DNA from: Victivallales bacterium
Lineage (GTDB): Bacteria > Verrucomicrobiota > Lentisphaeria > Oligosphaerales > Oligosphaeraceae
DNA: 16,791 nucleotides
Reading direction: 5' to 3'
Assembly: GCA_017431185.1 (NCBI GenBank)
Contig: JAFRLP010000431.1
Span: 1-16,791 of the forward strand
A program made the translations under genes and the position numbers. The notes beneath the pieces are model-generated. The model made no database searches. It was not told the DNA's origin and saw only the letters and a list, made by a program, of their open reading frames with translations. Positions within the stretch are counted from its first letter, which is position 1. Every line of letters begins with the position of its first letter. Below, piece by piece: positions 1 through 5,820 of the stretch.

Positions 1-1
1 C

Positions 2-127
2 CTGGCCACGGCATCCCTGCTCTACGCGGGAATTCGCGCCAAAAAGGTCAGGGAGGCCGTCGAGGCCATGCAGGCGGGTCCCATGGAAATCGCCCGCAAA
101 CTCATTGCCGAACTGTTTGCACTGTGA
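2..127 (+). CDS. 3' end of a gene, probably ftsA (cell division actin-like protein), partial
   Basis: The first reading frame open from the left edge runs to a TGA at 125-127 and gives 41 residues. It begins LATASLLYAGIRAKK and ends in a helical, amphipathic tail, IARKLIAELFAL. FtsA proteins end with a conserved 'ATA-GLLLY' segment of the actin-like core, then a linker and a C-terminal amphipathic membrane-targeting helix, and this tail fits that plan. The stop is 15 nt before the FtsZ-like gene, which matches the usual ftsA-ftsZ order. FtsA would tether FtsZ filaments to the membrane. Only the tail is visible, so the name rests on a short match plus context, and no symbol is assigned. Confidence 0.55.
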   Translation: MATASLLYAGIRAKKVREAVEAMQAGPMEIARKLIAELFAL

Positions 128-142
128 CCTGGAGGAGTCGAA

Positions 143-1276
143 ATGGAGCATTCATCACCCAGCACACATCCCTGCATCGTCACTGGCCTGGGCAAGACGG
201 GCTGCGAAGTCGCGTCCTCCCTGAGTCGTCTAGGCGACTGCCGGAACATCTCACTGCTGGGCGTTGACACGGATGCGGAGGACCTGGGCTCCTTCGCCCG
301 CCAGGGGCTTCCGACCCTGCTTGCGGGGCAGGAGGCGACGGGGGGGCACGGAGTCCAAAGCGATTCCGAACTGGCCACGGCCTGCATCGCCGACCTGGAG
401 GAGGAAATTCTGGACAGAATCGCAGGACATGGCCTGGCCATTCTAGTGGCGGGGGTGGGCGGCTGCACCGGCTCATGCTGCGAGCAGATTCTGAAGGTTG
501 CCGAACAACTCGCCATTCCGGCAGTGCTGCTGGCGGTGGAGCCTTTTTCGTTTGAAGCCGATTCACGCCAAAAACGCGCGGAGGAATGCCTGAACCAATG
601 CGACATGTACTGCCAGGCCATTGTCCTGGCCCCCAACCAGCGCATCTTCAAAAACCTGGAGCAAACCCCTGCGGCCAGCGCGTTTGCCGAGGCAATAGCG
701 TATCTGGGAGAGGCGGCCACCGCCCTGACCACGCCATTCTCCGCCTCCCCGCTGCTGAACATGAACCCGGGCCTCCTGGGCAGCCTGACCCAGGATGGCA
801 CCCCACGCTGCCATCTCGCCGTGGCCTGCGGAGACGGCGACGCCCTCGTCGCCCAACTCCTCCAGAACCTGAAGTCGCAGCCCGTCTTCCAGGAGACGCA
901 ACTGCTGGCCTCCATCGACCACGCCGTCGCGCTTCTGCGTGTCAGGGGAACCTGTCGCCAGGCTGACCTGGAGAATGCCCTGACGCAACTCCGCCTGCTC
1001 CTGCCCGACTGTTCCATCGAGACGGCGGCCTGCCTCGACCAGGGCATGAAACACGAGATGAGCCTTACCCTCCTTCTCCATCCATCCCTGGAGTTCGACC
1101 AGGAAGGAAATCCCCAAAAGAACGCCTGGTCTGCCAAGGACGGACAACTCCAACTGCAATTCCCAGCCGACGAACGCGGCATCTTCTCCAACGACCCGCC
1201 CAACCTCTACAACGGCAGCGACCTCGACATCCCGACCTTCCTGCGGCGCCATTGCACCATCGACCGAGGATACTGA
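143..1276 (+). CDS. ftsZ: Divergent FtsZ-like tubulin-family protein
   Basis: This 377-residue protein has the FtsZ ground plan. It shows an N-terminal nucleotide loop (GLGKTG, 15-20), VDTDAEDL (41-48), a tubulin-signature region VAGVGGCTGSCCEQ (102-115), then a PFSFE-R-A stretch (134-147). The C-terminal peptide DLDIPTFLRR (360-369) is the tail FtsZ uses to bind FtsA and other partners. FtsZ normally polymerises with GTP into the division ring. Key residues are altered here: the signature GGGTGTG reads GGCTGSC, and the synergy (T7) loop, normally N-x-D-x-x-D, reads NMNPGL (206-211), so both acidic residues are missing. GTP hydrolysis may therefore be weak or absent. Start choice: ATG with GGAGGAG (131-137) 5 nt upstream. 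Family assignment is firm, but activity is doubtful, and a second canonical FtsZ may exist elsewhere in the genome. Confidence 0.84.
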   Translation: MEHSSPSTHPCIVTGLGKTGCEVASSLSRLGDCRNISLLGVDTDAEDLGSFARQGLPTLLAGQEATGGHGVQSDSELATACIADLEEEILDRIAGHGLAILVAGVGGCTGSCCEQILKVAEQLAIPAVLLAVEPFSFEADSRQKRAEECLNQCDMYCQAIVLAPNQRIFKNLEQTPAASAFAEAIAYLGEAATALTTPFSASPLLNMNPGLLGSLTQDGTPRCHLAVACGDGDALVAQLLQNLKSQPVFQETQLLASIDHAVALLRVRGTCRQADLENALTQLRLLLPDCSIETAACLDQGMKHEMSLTLLLHPSLEFDQEGNPQKNAWSAKDGQLQLQFPADERGIFSNDPPNLYNGSDLDIPTFLRRHCTIDRGY

Positions 1277-1328
1277 GACACCCCTTTCGCTTTTTCTCTC
1301 CCACCCTATAACCACAAGGATGAACAAC

Positions 1329-3284
1329 ATGAACGAAAAACTTGCCAACATCGCGGAACTCTCCCGTCTCTACGGCAACAATCCCCTCTACGTTTTCCTG
1401 GGCGGCGGCAACACCTCCGTCAAGGACGGCGACAGCATCTACATCAAGCCCAGCGGCGTGGCCCTCGCCACCATCCAAGGGGACGATTTCCTCCGGCTTG
1501 ACCGCACCGCCGTCGAAAAGGTCTTCACAATCCCATGCGCCATTGACGAAAAACTGGACGAGGCGACCCGCAAGGCAGCCGTCCGCACCCGTGAGGCGGC
1601 GGCCAACCTGTTCCTGGAAAGCGCCGTGCGCCCCCTCGGCGCCGGTCGCCCCTCGGTGGAAACCCCGCTTCACGAAATCTTCCAGTGGACGTATATCGTG
1701 CATCTGCACCCCGCCCTCGTCAACGGCATGACCTGCGCCAAGGACGGCAAGGCCGCAGCAGCCAGGCTCTTCCCCGAAGCGCTCTGGATGGACTACTGCG
1801 ACCCTGGCTACACCCTCTCCAACGTCGCAAAGCAGGCGATGGACGCATACGCATCGGCGCATGACGGAAACCATCCGCACGTCATTTTCCTGCAAAACCA
1901 CGGCGTCTTCGTCGGCGCCGAGACTCCAGATGAAATCAAGGCCATCTACCAGGAGATGACCGACAAGCTGTCCGCCGAATACGCCAAGGCCAATTTGTCC
2001 ATCGAAGAACCCGCCCTGCCCCCGACCGCGCCAGAGGCGCTCAATGAGATTGCCCCCAAACTGCGCACGCTTCTTGCCCCGTCCGCCGACTCCCGTGCCG
2101 TCGTCACCTCCGTCGGCGAAGGCCACGCCTTCCGCGGGCCGCTCTCTCCTGACCATTGCGTCTATGCCAAGAGTTTCGCCTGCATTGGGGATGGCGGCAA
2201 GGACTCCATCGAGACCTACCGGAAACTCCGCGGCTATCTGCCCAAGGTCATCGAAGTGAAGGGCAGCCTCTTCACCGCAGGGGCCACGCTCAAGGACGCA
2301 GCCTCCTCCGCCATTGCGCTGAAGAACGCGATGCTGGTCGAGAATCTGACCCAGGCCTTCGGCGGCCCGAACTACCTGGCGGACCAATACTACCGTTTCC
2401 TGGAGGAATGGGAGGTCGAGTCCTACCGTGCCAAGGTCAACTCCGGCAATCAGGCGGGCAATCGGCTCAACAACCGCATCTGCCTGGTGACAGGCGGCGC
2501 GCAAGGCTTCGGCTTGGGCATTGCCAAGTACCTGGCTGCCAACGGCGGCATCATCGTCATCGCGGACATGAACCTGGAAGGCGCCCGGAAAGCGGCGGCG
2601 GAACTCTGCAAGGAATACGGCGCTGGCCGCAGCATCGCCGTCGGCGTGAACATCTCCGACGAGGCTTCCGTGGAACAAATGGCGACGGAAGTCGTCCGTC
2701 AATTGGGTGGCCTTGATTTGCTGGTCGCCAATGCCGGCGTCGTGCGCGCCGGCTCGGTCATGGAAATCGCCAAGAAGGACTGGGACTTTGTGACCAACAT
2801 CAACTACACAGGCTATTTCCTGTGCTGCAAATACGTCTCCCGCGTCATGGCCGCGCAGATTGTGGATGGAGCAGGACTCTGGAGCGACATCGTGCAGGTC
2901 AACTCCAAGAGCGGCCTGGAAGGCAGCAACAAGAACGGCGCCTACGCCGGCAGCAAGTTCGGCACCATCGGGCTGACGGAGAGTTTCGCACTGGAACTGG
3001 TCACCAGCAAAATCAAGGTCAACAGCGTCTGCCCGGGCAACTACCTCGACGGGCCGCTCTGGAGCGACCCCGTGAAGGGACTCTTCGTGCAGTATCTCAA
3101 CGCGGGCAAGGTCCCTGGCACCAAGAGCGTGGAGGACGTGCGGGAATTCTACATGTCCAAGGTGCCGATGCACCGCGGATGCCTCCCCGAGGACGTCGCC
3201 CGCGCCATCATCTACTGCGTCGAACAGCAGTACGAGACCGGCCAGGCCATCCCCGTCACTGGCGGTCAGGTCATGCTCCACTAA
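1329..3284 (+). CDS. Bifunctional class II aldolase / short-chain dehydrogenase (RhaD/YuxG-like)
   Basis: The 651-residue protein fuses two enzymes. Residues about 1-350 form a class II aldolase/adducin domain, with the phosphate-binding GGGNTS (25-30), zinc-ligand histidines in HLHP (H125, H127) and a third in QNHG (H191). Residues about 383-651 form a Rossmann short-chain dehydrogenase, with the TGGAQGFG dinucleotide loop (388-395), the NAG motif and a catalytic triad S526-Y539-K543. The C-terminal half resembles sorbitol-6-phosphate-type dehydrogenases. Relatives of this architecture cleave deoxy-sugar phosphates such as rhamnulose-1-phosphate and oxidise the lactaldehyde product, so a cytoplasmic role in deoxy-sugar catabolism is likely but the substrate is not visible. 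An ATG lies at 1320, but AAGGA (1316-1320) overlaps it and is 8 nt before the ATG at 1329, so 1329 is preferred. It lies 52 nt after the FtsZ-like gene, and no dedicated promoter was recognised. Confidence 0.9.
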   Translation: MNEKLANIAELSRLYGNNPLYVFLGGGNTSVKDGDSIYIKPSGVALATIQGDDFLRLDRTAVEKVFTIPCAIDEKLDEATRKAAVRTREAAANLFLESAVRPLGAGRPSVETPLHEIFQWTYIVHLHPALVNGMTCAKDGKAAAARLFPEALWMDYCDPGYTLSNVAKQAMDAYASAHDGNHPHVIFLQNHGVFVGAETPDEIKAIYQEMTDKLSAEYAKANLSIEEPALPPTAPEALNEIAPKLRTLLAPSADSRAVVTSVGEGHAFRGPLSPDHCVYAKSFACIGDGGKDSIETYRKLRGYLPKVIEVKGSLFTAGATLKDAASSAIALKNAMLVENLTQAFGGPNYLADQYYRFLEEWEVESYRAKVNSGNQAGNRLNNRICLVTGGAQGFGLGIAKYLAANGGIIVIADMNLEGARKAAAELCKEYGAGRSIAVGVNISDEASVEQMATEVVRQLGGLDLLVANAGVVRAGSVMEIAKKDWDFVTNINYTGYFLCCKYVSRVMAAQIVDGAGLWSDIVQVNSKSGLEGSNKNGAYAGSKFGTIGLTESFALELVTSKIKVNSVCPGNYLDGPLWSDPVKGLFVQYLNAGKVPGTKSVEDVREFYMSKVPMHRGCLPEDVARAIIYCVEQQYETGQAIPVTGGQVMLH

Positions 3285-3340
3285 AGGAACATTCGGCGAC
3301 TGGCGCCAACCTCGTTGCGCGGTCTGCCAAACCCGCCACC

Positions 3341-3436
3341 CGCGCTTGGGTTCACAGACAGGTTTGGCAGGCCGCGCTTGGTTTCACAGACAGGTTTGGC
3401 AGGTCGCGCCTGGTTTCACAGACTGGTTTGGCAGGC
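3341..3436 (+). repeat. Three tandem 32-bp repeats (minisatellite)
   Basis: Three head-to-tail copies lie at 3341-3372, 3373-3404 and 3405-3436, each starting CGCGC and carrying TTCACAGAC then GGTTTGGCAGG. The copies differ at only a few positions. An inverted partner of the core, CTGCCAAACC, lies upstream at 3324-3333 and could pair with any GGTTTGGCAG (for example 3361-3370). There are no spacers between copies, so this is a tandem repeat and not a CRISPR array. The repeat lies between the aldolase stop and a terminator-like hairpin, within the transcribed 3' region of that gene if transcription continues. Confidence 0.93.
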
Positions 3437-3461
3437 CCCGCTCCGCGCGGCCAATTTCAGA

Positions 3462-3485
3462 CAGTGGGGGATTCCCCCCTGTTTT
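3462..3485 (+). terminator. Hairpin with short T-tract, probable terminator of the aldolase transcript
   Basis: The hairpin has a GGGGG/CCCCC core, ATT loop and flanking CAG/CTG pairs separated by one mismatch (3462-3481). Four T residues follow at 3482-3485. The short T-tract makes it a moderate intrinsic-terminator candidate. Its place after the aldolase and before the tRNA promoter fits. Confidence 0.5.
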
Positions 3486-3517
3486 CAAGAAAAAAACAGA
3501 AAATTCCTTGCACTGAT

Positions 3518-3545
3518 TTGAAACCAAACGATATTCCTGTATATT
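3518..3545 (+). promoter_or_regulatory. Sigma70-type promoter for tRNA-Leu
   Basis: TTGAAA (3518-3523) is separated by 16 nt from TATATT (3540-3545). Transcription would start around 3552, some 9 nt before the mature tRNA 5' end. A second possible -35, TTGCAC (3508-3513), is less well placed. Confidence 0.6.
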
Positions 3546-3560
3546 AATAGGCGTATTCCT

Positions 3561-3646
3561 GCCGGAGTGGCGGACTGGCAGACGCAAGAGACTCAAAATC
3601 TCTCGCCCGCAAGGGCATGAGGGTTCGACCCCCTCCTCCGGTACCA
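3561..3646 (+). tRNA. tRNA-Leu (anticodon CAA)
   Basis: The 86-nt gene folds as a class II tRNA. The acceptor strands are GCCGGAG (3561-3567) and CTCCGGT ending at 3642, followed by discriminator A and an encoded CCA (3644-3646). The anticodon stem AGAGA/TCTCT (3587-3591/3599-3603) holds loop CTCAAAA with anticodon CAA at 3594-3596, reading UUG. A long variable arm, GCCC/GGGC (3605-3608/3613-3616), is diagnostic of Leu/Ser tRNAs. The T arm is GAGGG-TTCGACC-CCCTC. One oddity is that the first acceptor pair is G:U instead of G:C. The gene stands alone with its own promoter; a T-run follows directly after CCA and a stronger one lies at 3665-3672. Confidence 0.97.
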
Positions 3647-3948
3647 TTTTTAGCGCCAAAGGCCTTTTTTTTGCGCAGCCGTCCCATAGCCTTTAAAATC
3701 CAGTGATTTCAGGGTGCAAACAAGCACAAGGTCTCCTATTTTCCAAGAGACTTTTTTTAGGGAATCATATACTTGATTCAGGATGCGATTGAAAATACGA
3801 CGGCACACCTGCATTGTGGCGCCCATCCGACAAAAAGTGTCAGGCACTGCAAATCTGAAAAGCCTGGCAAACAATGAGCCAGTTGATTCACATGGTGAAA
3901 TGTTGAAAATGATATTTCGGCAGTGTATATTACATCCAGAGAGGCAAG
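3647..3948. other. Non-coding stretch between tRNA-Leu and the ATPase gene
   Basis: I see no credible gene here. It starts with T-rich sequence that may end tRNA transcription (TTTTT just after CCA; eight T at 3665-3672 preceded by a short GCC/GGC stem). It carries a 16-base motif, AAAAAGTGTCAGGCAC (3832-3847), of a type I recall from dispersed repeat sequences, and it ends in the promoter at 3903-3931. The base composition is A+T-richer than the flanking metabolic genes. It may be the upstream part of an acquired segment carrying the ATPase gene, but no boundary repeat was found. Confidence 0.5.
3903..3931 (+). promoter_or_regulatory. Sigma70-type promoter for the AAA-ATPase-like gene
   Basis: TTGAAA (3903-3908), a 17-nt spacer and TATATT (3926-3931) make a near-consensus promoter. 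Initiation near 3938 would leave only a short leader that contains the purine-rich ribosome site GAGAGG (3939-3944). Confidence 0.65.
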
Positions 3949-5535
3949 ATGATGAAGGATTTGACCAGTTACGTTTACAGTTTTGAGGACCTGATTCAGG
4001 GGAATTTCCTGTATGTCGATAAGACCGAATACATCTGGCAGCTGATTCGGCCAAGGAGCGCGGGGTATTTTCTGTCCCGTCCCCGGCGCTTTGGGAAGTC
4101 TCTCACGCTTTCCACACTGAAGGCGGTCTTTCAGGGAAAGAAGGAACTCTTCAAAGGTCTGGCAATCTATGACAAGCCGTATGACTGGAAGCCGTATCCT
4201 GTCATTCACCTGAGCTTCGCGGATTACAATCCGATGAATGCCACTGTCGAAAAACTGAATCTCTATCTGTATCGGAAGGTCAAATTGATTGCCAGAGAAC
4301 TAAATGTCATACTGACGGTTGACGACGATTCTTCGCAGGCTTTTGCCGAATTGATTGATTCTTTCAAATTCAAGAGTCAGGTCGTCATTCTGGTGGATGA
4401 GTATGACAAACCGATTCTGGACAACATCACCAATCCCGATGTCAAGGAAATCCTGAAATGCCTGAAGGGATTTTACAGTGTTCTAAAAGACCGCAACATG
4501 CAGGAACGTCTGCTCTTTGTCACTGGAGTAAGCAAATTCTGCCATGTGTCGCTGTTCTCCGACCTGAACAACCTGACCGACATCACGATGGATGCAAGAT
4601 ACGCCACGATGCTGGGCTACACCCAGCAGGAGTTCGAGTCCAATTTCAGTGAAGAAATCCAGGCTGTGGAAAAGACGCAGAGGCTTTCCCATAAAGCACT
4701 TTTGGATAAAATCAAAGTCTGGTACGACGGGTTCCGTTTTGAGGAGAACTCCGAAACGGTTTACAATCCAGTGTCTCTGGCCAGTTTCTTTGAGATGGGC
4801 GGAAAGTTCAGCAACTACTGGTTCCAGACTGGGACTTCCTCGTTCCTTTTGGAACTGATCATGAAATCAAAGTTCAATTACTCCGAAATGCTTTCGGAGC
4901 CTGTTTCCGAGGCATTTTTCAATGCCTTTGAAATCACGCGCCTGAAGCCCATGGTGCTTTTGTTCCAGACCGGCTATCTGACCATAAAGAATTGCATCGA
5001 AAAGGAGATTCCGTTTACCAGCCAGACAATCCGTGAATACTACCTGCATTTCCCGAATCTGGAAGTGGAACGCTCCTTCAATGAACAGCTCCTGGAATAC
5101 TGCACCGCAATCCAAACCGAATCCACCACGGATTTTCTGGGCAAACTCATCACCGCAGTCGGGACTGGCGACGCTGACGGTTTTATGAAACTGTTCCAGT
5201 CAGTCTTCGCCAACATTCCCTATTCCATCCATGTGAAGGACGAGCATTATTACCAGACGGTGTTCTATGTCGTGTGCGACCTCCTGAAATTGATGGTTCA
5301 GGCGGAAGTCTGCACCAGCGACGGACGGATTGACATGATGGTCTCCGCAGGGGAATGGATTTACGTGATTGAGTTCAAACTCAACAAGTCCGCAGACAGG
5401 GCGATGAAGCAGATTGAAGACAAGAATTATGTCCTGAAATACCTCAAGGAGGGCAAACGCATTATGCAAATCGGAGTCAATTTCGATTTCAATGCGGGAA
5501 ACATCACCGACTGGATCAAGGAAGAGTATTCCTAA
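3949..5535 (+). CDS. AAA-ATPase-like / PD-(D/E)XK nuclease-family protein (PF09820-PF08011 type)
   Basis: The 528-residue protein begins with the typical FEDLIQGNFLYVDKTEYI segment. A Walker A-like SRPRRFGKS follows (43-51, lysine K50), then a Walker B-like VVILVDEYDKPI (D150, E151). The C-terminal domain has the PD-(D/E)XK pattern: D462 in GRIDMM, E475-F-K477, and Q488 in the following helix. Family knowledge: such proteins occur in many near-identical copies in gut Bacteroidota and relatives, usually as solitary genes of unknown role, with ATPase and predicted nuclease parts. The Walker A lacks the canonical GxxxxGK[ST] first glycine, which is usual for the family. Two ATGs (3949, 3952) are possible, and GAGAGG at 3939-3944 suits 3952 slightly better. 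The gene is visibly more A+T-rich than its neighbours and has its own promoter, suggesting horizontal acquisition. The cellular function is unknown. Confidence 0.9.
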   Translation: MMKDLTSYVYSFEDLIQGNFLYVDKTEYIWQLIRPRSAGYFLSRPRRFGKSLTLSTLKAVFQGKKELFKGLAIYDKPYDWKPYPVIHLSFADYNPMNATVEKLNLYLYRKVKLIARELNVILTVDDDSSQAFAELIDSFKFKSQVVILVDEYDKPILDNITNPDVKEILKCLKGFYSVLKDRNMQERLLFVTGVSKFCHVSLFSDLNNLTDITMDARYATMLGYTQQEFESNFSEEIQAVEKTQRLSHKALLDKIKVWYDGFRFEENSETVYNPVSLASFFEMGGKFSNYWFQTGTSSFLLELIMKSKFNYSEMLSEPVSEAFFNAFEITRLKPMVLLFQTGYLTIKNCIEKEIPFTSQTIREYYLHFPNLEVERSFNEQLLEYCTAIQTESTTDFLGKLITAVGTGDADGFMKLFQSVFANIPYSIHVKDEHYYQTVFYVVCDLLKLMVQAEVCTSDGRIDMMVSAGEWIYVIEFKLNKSADRAMKQIEDKNYVLKYLKEGKRIMQIGVNFDFNAGNITDWIKEEYS

Positions 5536-5634
5536 CCGTTTTCAAAAGAGTTTTCGCGGTTTCACGGCAACTAACTTGTAGTTTTCCACAAAATTAGCCG
5601 CCTGCACGGTTGGAAAGTGCCCTCTATGAAACAC

Positions 5635-5711
5635 GACGCCGCCGCCACGCACTCCCCCGGCGGCGGGACGCCGCCGCCACGCACTCCCCGGCGGCGGGAC
5701 GCCGCCGCCAC
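5635..5711. repeat. G+C-rich direct repeats with self-complementary GGCGGCGG/CCGCCGCC arms
   Basis: Copy 1 (5635-5666, 32 bp), copy 2 (5667-5697, 31 bp, one C fewer) and a truncated copy 3 (5698-5711) each start GACGCCGCCGCCAC. Across each junction GGCGGCGG-GACG-CCGCCGCC forms an 8-bp hairpin with a 4-nt loop (5659-5678 and 5690-5709). It lies between the ATPase stop and the LacI promoter. The rest of 5536-5634 holds nothing I recognise. Confidence 0.9.
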
Positions 5712-5717
5712 TTTTTT
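5690..5717 (+). terminator. Strong intrinsic terminator built from the G+C-rich repeat
   Basis: An 8-bp all-G:C stem (GGCGGCGG 5690-5697, CCGCCGCC 5702-5709) with GACG loop is followed 2 nt later by six T residues (5712-5717). It would stop transcription from the ATPase gene and insulate the downstream LacI promoter. Confidence 0.75.
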
Positions 5718-5740
5718 CAAACATTTTTTGCGGATTGCCG

Positions 5741-5756
5741 TTTGACAAAAGTCAAA
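5741..5756. promoter_or_regulatory. Inverted repeat overlapping the -35 box
   Basis: TTTGAC (5741-5746), four A, then GTCAAA (5751-5756) form perfect 6-bp arms. It covers the -35 hexamer TTGACA (5742-5747), so a bound protein would compete with RNA polymerase. It could also be chance in an A-rich promoter. Confidence 0.4.
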
Positions 5757-5769
5757 AGCACACTATCTT
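5742..5769 (+). promoter_or_regulatory. Promoter of the LacI-prepilin-hydrolase operon
   Basis: A perfect -35 TTGACA (5742-5747) is separated by 16 nt from TATCTT (5764-5769). The start site would fall around 5775-5778, directly before the palindrome. It is the only promoter I recognise ahead of the six-gene block. Confidence 0.7.
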
Positions 5770-5779
5770 ATCCCCAGGA

Positions 5780-5799
5780 TTGCAAGAACGTTCTTGCAA
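5780..5799. promoter_or_regulatory. Perfect 20-bp palindromic operator, LacI type
   Basis: TTGCAAGAACGTTCTTGCAA is a perfect inverted repeat with the central CG that LacI/GalR-family operators favour. It begins 10 nt after the -10 box and ends 21 nt before the regulator start codon, where a bound repressor would block initiation. The neighbour encodes a LacI-type protein, so autorepression is the simplest reading. I noticed no second copy in the window. Confidence 0.85.
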
Positions 5800-5820
5800 A
5801 AGAAGCGACAAGGTGGAAAA

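Noticed and set aside
1065..3281. A very long open frame (738 codons) on the - strand opposite the aldolase-dehydrogenase gene
   Set aside because: It is the mirror of G+C-rich codon use in a clearly conserved + strand gene. Its translation has no recognisable domain and a low-complexity valine/aspartate/glycine composition.
3341..3436. Possible CRISPR array from 32-bp repeats
   Set aside because: The copies are directly adjacent with no spacers, and no cas genes are present.
3315..3521. Small + strand open frame through the 32-bp repeats
   Set aside because: The peptide is only repeat-derived sequence, has no ribosome site and continues into the terminator-like hairpin.
3621..5535. Integrated island at the tRNA-Leu 3' end carrying the ATPase gene
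   Set aside because: I found no second copy of the tRNA 3' end downstream and no integrase, so an attachment-site insertion is not supported.
5794..5820. Nine-residue upstream extension of the LacI-type protein from TTG 5794
   Set aside because: That TTG lies inside the 20-bp operator, and ATG 5821 has a good ribosome site and matches the family's N terminus.
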